The notes under the pieces: model-generated
Seen by the model: only the letters and a program-made list of their open reading frames with translations
What the model was told of the DNA's origin: nothing
Database searches by the model: none
Shown: in pieces, positions 36,791 through 43,884 of the stretch
Numbering within the stretch: the stretch's first letter is position 1
How the letters are laid out: each line of letters opens with the position of its first letter
Assembly: GCF_025717515.1 (NCBI RefSeq)
Contig: NZ_JAJIRN010000008.1
Location: 124,001 to 188,000 of the forward strand
Direction: 5' to 3'
From: Roseateles oligotrophus
Lineage (GTDB): Bacteria > Pseudomonadota > Gammaproteobacteria > Burkholderiales > Burkholderiaceae_C
DNA length: 64,000 bases
Made by a program: the position numbers and the translations under genes

Positions 36791-37624
36791 ATGTCAAACC
36801 CTGTCTCGGATGACCTCAAAGAGCGCGACCGGCTAAATACGTTGATCCTGCGCTTTTATGCGCTCGATTCGTGGACGCCGGCAATGGGTGCGATGCTCAT
36901 GGCCGGCGTCATTCCAACTCCGGGCTGCACAGATATTCTGGCAGCCGCTTTTCAGATTGCGAATGAAGCTAGGCCTGCAACTTCATATCAGATGCGTCAG
37001 GCCCAGAAGGTCCTAGATCGCTGGGTTGAATATCACACTGACGAAGACACCGACGAGTTTGATGCGCCAACTGAAATGTCCCCTCTGGACTTTATGGTCT
37101 GGTGTGATGAGTCTTACGACAACTCTTCGGCGAGTTCTAAGCCCGACTGGCTGCCGTATTTTTACTCGTTCATCACGGACTCGACCAAGAGCCAAGCGCC
37201 AATACCAGCCCCTTTCGAATTGGTCGCGCGCGCACACAAGTTGGAAAACTGGGCCGCGATCAGTCAGGAGAAGAGTGCTTCTGTTGGCCCAGTTAACGCG
37301 CCCGTCCCCGAGGACATATACCTTCAAGCTGAAGCGCGAATTCGCGTTCGAAAAAACGTGATATCTCAGTCGGGGAAGCCCAACACGATCGAATATGAGT
37401 TGCGCGTTGCGCATGCTGCGTCGACCGACCCTACTGATTCGTTCGAAGTTTGGGGTCACTTGTGTGCCATGGCACGATGCGGTCGCTACGTAAAGCTTAC
37501 ACCTACCCCTGACGGCGGCGTCATGGTGGCTACAAGTGAGGGCCGCACACGCGCTTATTCGCAAAAATTGGTGAAGAGATTCATCGAAAAAGAACTTCAG
37601 GCTGAACGAGATAGGGAATCCTGA
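36791..37624 (+). CDS. Hypothetical protein
   Basis: 277 residues from the ATG at 36,791. No domain is recognised. The sequence is acidic and mixed alpha/beta, with a central WCDESYDNSSASSKPDWLPYFYSF and a C-terminal RTRAYSQKLVKRFIEKELQ. It follows the RDF-like gene by 48 nt and may end the same operon. Similar unknowns occur in integrative elements beside YqaJ genes. Confidence 0.65.
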   Translation: MSNPVSDDLKERDRLNTLILRFYALDSWTPAMGAMLMAGVIPTPGCTDILAAAFQIANEARPATSYQMRQAQKVLDRWVEYHTDEDTDEFDAPTEMSPLDFMVWCDESYDNSSASSKPDWLPYFYSFITDSTKSQAPIPAPFELVARAHKLENWAAISQEKSASVGPVNAPVPEDIYLQAEARIRVRKNVISQSGKPNTIEYELRVAHAASTDPTDSFEVWGHLCAMARCGRYVKLTPTPDGGVMVATSEGRTRAYSQKLVKRFIEKELQAERDRES

Positions 37625-38350
37625 GCACTCGCGTGCATCTAGGTAGTGTCGTTTCAGTCACTCACTAAGGTTTCGGCCGAGTTTGAGGGAGGGGCTGCAC
37701 CTTTTGCGGTCGATATCAGGCATGGCGGAAGTACCGCGTAGTATGAAGATGTTCGATCTAGATCCACACTGCGTAGCGTGTCGTCAAAAGTGTGTACCTC
37801 TTCAAGGCATTGCGGCGGGCGCATGCAAATATTGCTGTGGTGCCGTTGGTTGACGCCTTACCGACCAGGACACCAACCCAAGTCTCTTCTAAGGTCAGAT
37901 CGGCCAGGCGTCCCGGTCTGTTTTGCTCTGCGAAACATCGGCTTGACGCAGGCGTTTTCGTCATTGCCGAGCGGCGACGAGTACATGAGTTCGTAGTCCA
38001 GCCAGGTGAGGACGTCTAGCATCACCGCGGTTTTAGCTGCGGAGGATCTGCAGCCATTTAGCACCAAGTTTGTGTCTCTTGTTGCACAGCCCTCTGCCTG
38101 GCAGGCTCGTCGCCCCAGATGCACAGCACGGCAGGTGTTGTCGCAGCCATGCCCTTCGTCTGCAAAGATGCTTCGGTTGTTCCGATACAGGATCAAGCGC
38201 CGGGGGATTTGCATGACGCCACCTTGGTCGCAAGTAGTTCCTCACATTGCCTAGTTCATGTGCAAGGTGGGTTTGTCGCCAACGTTCGGCGGGCTTCGTG
38301 GTGGCCTTGTCACGCATTGCTGGCCTGGCATTCTGATAGGTCGCACGCAA

Positions 38351-38380
38351 CCTTTTGCAACCTTTCGCATCCTTTTGCGC
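38351..38380 (+). repeat. Iteron-like repeats, three copies of 10 bp
   Basis: ccttttgcaa, cctttcgcat and ccttttgcgc follow one another with an exact 10-bp period. Consensus CCTTTYGCRN. Repeats in helical phase upstream of a replication gene set suggest binding sites for an initiator. Confidence 0.5.
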
Positions 38381-38433
38381 CCCTCAATCTAGGTCATAAA
38401 TGCACGCCCACATAACCTGCTTTTACGCGATCG

Positions 38434-38492
38434 GGGTGGTGCAGCGGTGATCTACGTTCATCGGCTTTGGCTCTAAGCCAAGGACTCCACCC
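38434..38492 (+). other. Cloverleaf-like fold, tRNA-like with CUA loop
   Basis: An outer stem gggtgg/ccaccc (38,434-38,439 with 38,487-38,492) encloses a D-arm-like segment and a hairpin tttgg-ctctaag-ccaag (38,466-38,482). Its seven-base loop has T33, anticodon CTA and A37. No T arm follows in the normal place (the sequence there is ggcgcgaac). It may be a decayed suppressor tRNA, a stem-loop of a nicking origin, or chance. Confidence 0.3.
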
Positions 38493-38497
38493 GGCGC

Positions 38498-38512
38498 GAA
38501 CAAAGTTTGTTC
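38498..38512. promoter_or_regulatory. 15-bp palindrome before replication operon
   Basis: gaacaaa-g-tttgttc, perfect 7-bp arms about one base, ending 18 nt before the start of the small DNA-binding protein gene. A likely operator for that protein or part of an origin. Confidence 0.5.
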
Positions 38513-38530
38513 AACCTATTTGGAGCCACT

Positions 38531-38761
38531 ATGGAAAAAGCCAACACATCGCCGGGCAGTGCGCCCGGCCGCTATGGACTCAGCACCGACGAATTTGCTG
38601 CGCAGCATCGCGTACTTGCCCAATCAATTAGAAAGCAGCTTTGGGCGAACGGTTCGTACTTCGGAATCGTCCCCTTGCGCTTACCAAATCGCAAGTTGCT
38701 CTGGCCGAAAGACTCTGTTGAAAAACTACTGGAAGCCCAGAACCTCTCGGAGGGCGTATGA
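38531..38761 (+). CDS. Small HTH/excisionase-like DNA-binding protein
   Basis: 76 residues. The segment LSTDEFAAQHRVLAQSIRKQLWANGSYFG and the following LRLPNRKLLWPKDSVEKLL resemble a winged-helix excisionase/AlpA-type fold (helix-turn-helix followed by a wing). Its stop overlaps the start of the DUF3987 gene (ATGA). It may bind the palindrome just upstream, or direct excision of element B. Confidence 0.65.
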   Translation: MEKANTSPGSAPGRYGLSTDEFAAQHRVLAQSIRKQLWANGSYFGIVPLRLPNRKLLWPKDSVEKLLEAQNLSEGV

Positions 38762-40053
38762 ACTACTTCAATCGCCCCTTCGTGCCTCACCAGCAACGCG
38801 ACCCTTTGCGTGAACTGACGGGACTGCTCGGTAACCTCGCATACGACTTGGCCGTGAGCGGTGTTGATATCGCCATTGTGGTGTCGCAACTGATTGCTTT
38901 CATTTCAGTGCTAACTCAAGGCGTTGCCGATGTTCTTTGGCCGAATGGCCAACGCTTGCCCATCGGCGCCAATGTCTTACTTGTTGCACCTTCGGGTAGC
39001 GGTAAGTCGATGATCTTCAAACTGTTGATGGAGGCAATCACGCGCTTCTTGAATAGGGCAGATATCAATGCCGATTCGCTCAGCCGGCCAGCCTTTTTCC
39101 TTGAAGATGCCACTCGGGCTGCAGTCATTGAGCATCTGCGCGACTGGCCGGTTGCGGGACTTTTCTCTGACGAGGGGGGGCAGTTAAATCAGTTGTTACG
39201 CAGCGCTGCGCCGACGCTAGCGAAACTTCTCGACGGCTCGCCGCTTCGCCATGCGCGCGTCTCCACGGGGCGCATTGAACTGGTCAATTGTCGGCTGATG
39301 ATGCTTCTCACAGAGCAACCGCATATTTTCGAGGCAAGCAAAGTGCTGCTCGGCGCCAGCACAGGTGGGGTGGGCCTGATCAATCGCTTTATCGTTGCCT
39401 CGGCCACTGCTATGCCAACCGGTTCGTCACTTCATCGCGTCGGCCTGTCTGAGCCTGTCCGCCGACGCTATGAACTAAGGATTGAAGATCTTCTTGCTCG
39501 CACGATTCAGCAAGTTAAATCCAAGGCGGAACGCCCTGCGCTGCAACTATCGCCTGAGACGCAGAACTTCTTTATTCCGCTGGCCGACGAGATTCGCCAA
39601 AAGCTGGGAACGCACGCTTCTTACAGGACGATCTCCGAATACGCCTCACGTCATTCTGAACGGGTGCTAAAGCTTGCCGGATCGATTCATGTCTTTGAAC
39701 ATGGTCCCGAGGGCGAGGTTGAACTCGCAACGGTCAAGACTGCGGATATGTTGGACCGTTGGAGCATGGACAATTTTCGGCGCATGACCTATCAGCCGCC
39801 CAAAGTGAGCCAGGCGGAACAAGACGCGCTGACCTTGGAGCAAGCCCTGGCTCAAGCGGTTCATTCGACAGGCCGAAACGCGTTCCCTCTGTCCCAGGTT
39901 CGGCGAAGCGCTCCAAACATGGGCTTCACTAGGGCGCGTTTGGATAGGGCAGTGCCGATCCTTGCGGGCCAAGGCAAGGTGACGGTCATGCTTGTTGGCT
40001 CTGTTGACTGGCTTCAATTCAATCGGCCCTCTGATCGCCTCTTTGGTTATTGA
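38758..40053 (+). CDS. DUF3987-type P-loop ATPase
   Basis: 431 residues. Walker A APSGSGKSMIF near 77-87 and a Walker B-like PVAGLFSDEGG near 133-141 fit DUF3987, a family of helicase/primase-like ATPases found in satellite and integrative elements. Later conserved features are LLDGSPLRHARVSTGR and TEQPHIFE. It probably helps start replication or unwinds DNA with the Gp2/YfjJ protein encoded downstream. The start overlaps the stop of the small HTH gene, so the two are coupled. Confidence 0.75.
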   Translation: MNYFNRPFVPHQQRDPLRELTGLLGNLAYDLAVSGVDIAIVVSQLIAFISVLTQGVADVLWPNGQRLPIGANVLLVAPSGSGKSMIFKLLMEAITRFLNRADINADSLSRPAFFLEDATRAAVIEHLRDWPVAGLFSDEGGQLNQLLRSAAPTLAKLLDGSPLRHARVSTGRIELVNCRLMMLLTEQPHIFEASKVLLGASTGGVGLINRFIVASATAMPTGSSLHRVGLSEPVRRRYELRIEDLLARTIQQVKSKAERPALQLSPETQNFFIPLADEIRQKLGTHASYRTISEYASRHSERVLKLAGSIHVFEHGPEGEVELATVKTADMLDRWSMDNFRRMTYQPPKVSQAEQDALTLEQALAQAVHSTGRNAFPLSQVRRSAPNMGFTRARLDRAVPILAGQGKVTVMLVGSVDWLQFNRPSDRLFGY

Positions 40054-40156
40054 GCATCAGTGCCGAGTGCAGGTGCTGAAAAGCCAGTCGGGCTCAATGT
40101 TCTGTTCACCGCAAGGTGGCGAATATCGGATTAATTGAGCATGCCAGCTTTTGATT

Positions 40157-40185
40157 GGAAAAGGCGGCAAATCGCCGCCTTTTCC
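40157..40185. terminator. Strong bidirectional-type terminator
   Basis: Perfect 12-bp stem ggaaaaggcggc/gccgccttttcc with a five-base loop. A-tract on one side and T-tract on the other. It lies 104 nt past the DUF3987 stop and separates it from the Gp2/YfjJ gene. Confidence 0.85.
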
Positions 40186-40234
40186 AGCAATTACCTTGGC
40201 TTTTGAGGTTCTTATCTCGTCAATTTATTTTGGT

Positions 40235-40260
40235 TAGTTAATAACATAGTTTATTAACTA
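40235..40260. promoter_or_regulatory. AT-rich 26-bp dyad before the rep-like gene
   Basis: Perfect 10-bp arms tagttaataa/ttattaacta about catagt, 48 nt before the ATG of the Gp2/YfjJ gene. It may be an operator for autoregulation or the melting site of an origin. Confidence 0.5.
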
Positions 40261-40308
40261 TTGAGTCTTGGTGTGGTGTTGACTATCAAATTATTTGGTG
40301 TAAACAAA

Positions 40309-41520
40309 ATGATGCTACCTGAAAACACTTTTCTGCTTCAAGATGATTGTGGAAAGAAGTACATTTTAAGTACTGATCTAGAGTGCTTGAATTCCCTCAT
40401 TATTTTCATGCGTGCAGTGGTATATGGAAAAGATACATATATCAAGACCGCTATGAAATCCAATGGCAAACATGCTGCGAAAGTATCAACTTTAGGGCAT
40501 AACCTGAGTCGATTGGGTCAGTACGCTTCGATATTTACTCGTGACTATGTGTTCCATCCCATAGTGGCGTTCTTCTTTGCTGAATATCGAGCGCATGAAA
40601 TACAGCGCTGTGTTGATTGCGGACCCAATAGTCATGCCGGTAACGGCAGAACGGTAACTGATGTTTTCGATGACTTTGTTACTGTCATGCGCAGTCACTC
40701 TTTTGAAACCGGTCTCAAGAAGAAAATCTCAGACTGGGAAAGCAAGGCCAAGAAGAATCTGAAGCGAGTTCACCAGTTTGAGAAGCAACTCTTTGCCCGT
40801 TATGCCAGATTGACTGTGATCCGTCTGGATCTTGAACATCTTGCAGCAACCTTCAGCACCAAGGAGATTGAGGCATTTCTTCAAGAAACATGCATGCAAA
40901 AGATGAACGACAAAGATTGGTACTGGGATGGTGGAGATCTTTCAACCCCTAAGAAGGCCGATGTTCGAGTCTCATTCGAAGAGGTTCAGCGCGACCGTGA
41001 GCGCCTGTTCGCAAACATGAAGGGCAAGCCCAGTCTCTTCAGACATCTGGTCGGCTACGTCTGGCGCATTGAATGCACCCCGAAGGCTGGCTATCACTTG
41101 CACTTGGCATTGTTCTTCAATGGCTCGCAAGTTGAAAAGCATGAGTGGCTAGCCCATCAGATCGGCGAATACTGGGCTCAAGAGATCACGCAGGGGCGAG
41201 GGCGCTTTCACAATTGCAATATGGCATGGGACAGTAGTTCTCCGCACTATGGCCTTGGAGAAGTCAACCATGACGACCATGCGAAGCGGGCGAATCTGCG
41301 CGAGCGAGTGCTGCCCTACTTGGCCAAAGCCAAGCAGGCTGTTCATGCGCTGCCCTACAAAGGTTGCAATCAGTTTGGGTGCGGCTTTGCTCATCGAGAC
41401 CGCTCCAAGGGGCGCGGCCGTACGCGCACCAAGGACGTGCGAGTCCATGAAAAACCAAAGGGTGCCCGCGTTGTTGCGCGTATCCGAAATCGTCATTCAT
41501 TAGGTGCGATAGGCACTTAG
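40309..41520 (+). CDS. Inovirus Gp2 / YagK-YfjJ family replication-type protein
   Basis: 403 residues from the ATG at 40,309. The C-terminal two thirds match the YagK/YfjJ type: ARLTVIRLDLEH near 180, VWRIECTPKAGYHLHLALFFNG near 255-277 (an HxH like that of HUH nucleases), and a basic tail. In inoviruses and their satellites such proteins act in rolling-circle-like replication. The first 600 bp are AT-rich and read unlike the GC-rich neighbours, a sign of separate origin. A nicking tyrosine cannot be assigned with certainty. Confidence 0.72.
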   Translation: MMLPENTFLLQDDCGKKYILSTDLECLNSLIIFMRAVVYGKDTYIKTAMKSNGKHAAKVSTLGHNLSRLGQYASIFTRDYVFHPIVAFFFAEYRAHEIQRCVDCGPNSHAGNGRTVTDVFDDFVTVMRSHSFETGLKKKISDWESKAKKNLKRVHQFEKQLFARYARLTVIRLDLEHLAATFSTKEIEAFLQETCMQKMNDKDWYWDGGDLSTPKKADVRVSFEEVQRDRERLFANMKGKPSLFRHLVGYVWRIECTPKAGYHLHLALFFNGSQVEKHEWLAHQIGEYWAQEITQGRGRFHNCNMAWDSSSPHYGLGEVNHDDHAKRANLRERVLPYLAKAKQAVHALPYKGCNQFGCGFAHRDRSKGRGRTRTKDVRVHEKPKGARVVARIRNRHSLGAIGT

Positions 41521-41606
41521 CCGCGACGCAGGTTACCTTGCGCGAGTGGTGGTCTGGCGGCCACCGTCAGCAAGGACCTCCGTTGCACAACAAAACTGAG
41601 GTGAAT

Positions 41607-42605
41607 ATGGGACTGAAAAATGACCCCTTGGTCTCGCCGGGCGCTGCCTTGGCGTTTACATGTCTCTCATTGGCACTGCTGGCTAGTTCGATCTCAGTGA
41701 GCATTGCTGCTGCGGCTGGATGGCAGCGAGGCGGAACCGATGAGCAGAAGATCCTTCTGGCCGGGGTAGGTGTCGTGGCTGTTTTGGGTGCGCATCTGCT
41801 TTTGGCGTTGTGCCGACAGGCTTCCGCTTTGGTTCGGGTTCTGGGCTTCGCGCTCTGGCTCATCTGCGGTGCCTTCGTAGCGTATGTGCATGCAGGCTAT
41901 TTTTTGGGTGCACAAGACCAGGCTGGGGTGCGTCGCGCTGCAACCGTCGTGCCGCTTCAACAGGTGGCGTTGGTTGAGCCAAGGCGAGCTCTTTCAGCTG
42001 TACTGGAAGAGCTTGCGAAGGTAAAAGGCTTGCAGGCAGGCCTTGCGCGGAACTCCTGTCTGGAAGGATGTTCTGCCCACAAGGCCCGCGAGGTGTTTCT
42101 GATTGCTCGTGGCCAAGCACTCGAAGTCGAGGCTGAGGAAGTGCGGAGATGGCAAGATGCGAAGGTTCGCCTTGACCAGCGCAAGACTTTTTTGCTGGAT
42201 GATCCAGTCACGAGCAGATTAGCTGCCGGACTGGGGATGGAAACTGGGGTGGTGAGCCTGGTCACGGGCATCCTGTTTTCCGTCATTTTGGAAGGCCTAG
42301 GCTGCCTGTGCTGGTACTTGGTGCTGTTGCGCCATGACTCGACGCTGACTGGTTCGGTCATGCCCGCAGGCAGTGACCCAATTGAAGTTGTTGGCGTACA
42401 TGAAGCTTTGGCCGTCCAGCCGCGAGCCGAGCTCGATTTGTTGGCAGCGAAAGTTAAATCAGAAATTGAGGAAGGTCGGGTTCAATTAACCGTAAAGGGA
42501 ATACGCGAGTATCTGGGCTGCGGCCAGGGCAAAGCTAGCGAAGTGAGGCGTATTCTCGGGCAGGACTCTTCTGTTTCAATATCCGCGCTGGACCCGGGTA
42601 GCTGA
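41607..42605 (+). CDS. Four-helix membrane protein with C-terminal HTH-like segment
   Basis: 332 residues from the ATG at 41,607 (GAGGTGAAT upstream). Three membrane helices at about 12-35, 48-68 and 76-100, a helical soluble region with two Cys (NSCLEGCSAHK), a fourth helix pair at about 208-240, and a C-terminal segment (VQLTVKGIREYLGCGQGKASEVRRIL) that looks like a winged helix. Membrane anchor plus DNA-binding tail would suit a replication or partition factor, but no family is recognised. It sits between the rep-like gene and DISARM. Confidence 0.6.
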   Translation: MGLKNDPLVSPGAALAFTCLSLALLASSISVSIAAAAGWQRGGTDEQKILLAGVGVVAVLGAHLLLALCRQASALVRVLGFALWLICGAFVAYVHAGYFLGAQDQAGVRRAATVVPLQQVALVEPRRALSAVLEELAKVKGLQAGLARNSCLEGCSAHKAREVFLIARGQALEVEAEEVRRWQDAKVRLDQRKTFLLDDPVTSRLAAGLGMETGVVSLVTGILFSVILEGLGCLCWYLVLLRHDSTLTGSVMPAGSDPIEVVGVHEALAVQPRAELDLLAAKVKSEIEEGRVQLTVKGIREYLGCGQGKASEVRRILGQDSSVSISALDPGS

Positions 42606-42667
42606 ACGAAAAAATCACCGACACTAGCGGCATGAGTAGTTTGTTGAATTGAGAATTGAACTGATCT

Positions 42668-43720
42668 ATGAGTAATAAAGAGTTGGCGACATGCGTTGAC
42701 CTGTTTTGTGGGGTTGGCGGTCTGACGCACGGTTTCGTAATGGAAGGAATTTCGGTGGCGGCCGGGATCGACTTGGATCCCGCATGTCAGTATCCGTACC
42801 AAGCGAATAACTCGGCGAAGTTTGTGCAGGGTGATGTGAGCAAGCTTGATGGGACGGCACTGAAGGCCCTGTTCGAGGATGCCCCTTATAAAGTGCTGGC
42901 GGGGTGCGCACCATGTCAGCCTTTCTCGACTTACGCGCAGCGTTACGAGTCAGATGGAAAGGAAGGCAAGTGGGGCTTGCTGTACCACTTTGCCCGGCTC
43001 GCCGAGGAAGCTCAGCCGGACGTGATCACCATGGAAAACGTGCCCACGGTCGCAAAGCATGCCGTGTTCCAAGACTTCGTTGAAAGCTTGAAGTCCTTCG
43101 GCTATCACGTTTGGTTTGAAGTGGTGGACAGTTCCTTGTATGGCGTGCCACAGGCTAGGCGCCGCATGGTGCTTCTGGCTTCTAAACATGGTCCGATCAA
43201 ACTGATTGATCCCTTGACGCCGACTCCTAGAACCGTCAAGCAAGCGATCGGCCACTTGCGGCCTATCGCTGCAGGTGAATCAGCTCCGCGAGACCGGCTG
43301 CATGCGTCCGCTTCACTGTCACCCCTGAATCTGCGCCGCATCAGGGTTTCCAAGCCTGGAGGAACTTGGCGCGATTGGCCAAAAGAGTTGGTCGCTGCCT
43401 GCCACCAGGCGGACACGGGGCGCACTTATCCCGGCGTCTATGGTCGGATGGAGTGGGATAAACCGGCGCCCACCATGACAACTCAATGCCATGGTTTCGG
43501 GAACGGCCGATTTGGGCATCCTGAGCAGGATCGCGCCATTTCGTTACGCGAGGCAGCCCTGATTCAGAGCTTTCCGCGCGACTATGACTTCGTCCCCAAA
43601 GGCGGCGAAATCAGCTTCACAGCCCTTGGCCGGTTGATTGGCAATGCGGTGCCGGTCGAGTTGGGCCGTGCAATTGCCCGAAGCATTCAATTGCATCTGG
43701 CAAGTCTTGCTAAGCACTGA
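42668..43720 (+). CDS. drmMII: DNA cytosine C5 methyltransferase (DrmMII-like)
   Basis: 350 residues with the ordered motifs of a C5 cytosine methyltransferase: I (DLFCGVGGLTHGF), IV with the catalytic Cys (GCAPCQPFSTY), VI (ITMENVP), VIII (QARRRMVLL), and IX-X (LREAALIQSFP, GNAVPVELGRAIA). The target-recognition region lies at about 180-260. In class 2 DISARM a C5 methyltransferase (DrmMII) marks self DNA. Here it lies 165 bp before a class 1 backbone that already has an adenine methyltransferase. It could equally be a solitary enzyme; its place and strand favour membership in the locus. Confidence 0.85.
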   Translation: MSNKELATCVDLFCGVGGLTHGFVMEGISVAAGIDLDPACQYPYQANNSAKFVQGDVSKLDGTALKALFEDAPYKVLAGCAPCQPFSTYAQRYESDGKEGKWGLLYHFARLAEEAQPDVITMENVPTVAKHAVFQDFVESLKSFGYHVWFEVVDSSLYGVPQARRRMVLLASKHGPIKLIDPLTPTPRTVKQAIGHLRPIAAGESAPRDRLHASASLSPLNLRRIRVSKPGGTWRDWPKELVAACHQADTGRTYPGVYGRMEWDKPAPTMTTQCHGFGNGRFGHPEQDRAISLREAALIQSFPRDYDFVPKGGEISFTALGRLIGNAVPVELGRAIARSIQLHLASLAKH

Positions 43721-43775
43721 AGCCACGGCGATTGCTGGCTCTGCCGTGCAAGAGTTAGAACAAGCGCAACAAGGT

Positions 43776-43804
43776 ATCAATGGCTCACCCTGTGAGCCAT
43801 TGAT
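43776..43804. promoter_or_regulatory. Perfect 13-bp stem-loop upstream of drmD
   Basis: atcaatggctcac-cct-gtgagccattgat, perfect 13-bp arms with a three-base loop, no T run after it. It lies 56 nt past the cytosine methyltransferase stop and about 80 nt before the drmD start. It may be an operator, an attenuator or an RNA-processing site splitting the two genes. Confidence 0.6.
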
Positions 43805-43884
43805 GATTTATCTTTGCCGAAACCTGTCGTTGGATTGAATGATGGCAAGATAGTCGTACAAATAAAAGGTTAGGGGAGGGAATC

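Larger units (their letters stand above)
37625..38530. other. 906-bp region with no supported gene; probable origin region
   Basis: Short open frames exist on both strands (for example a 75-codon plus-strand frame at 37,792-38,019 starting with GTG), but none has a convincing start signal or domain. The right third holds three iteron-like repeats (38,351-38,380), a tRNA-like or cloverleaf fold (38,434-38,492) and a palindrome (38,498-38,512), followed at once by a replication-type gene set. This layout is like a plasmid or satellite origin. Confidence 0.5.

Noticed and set aside
37792-38019. 75-codon plus-strand frame with a GTG start
   Set aside because: No ribosome site and no recognisable fold. 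The translation is plausible, but it cannot be supported in a region with several competing frames.
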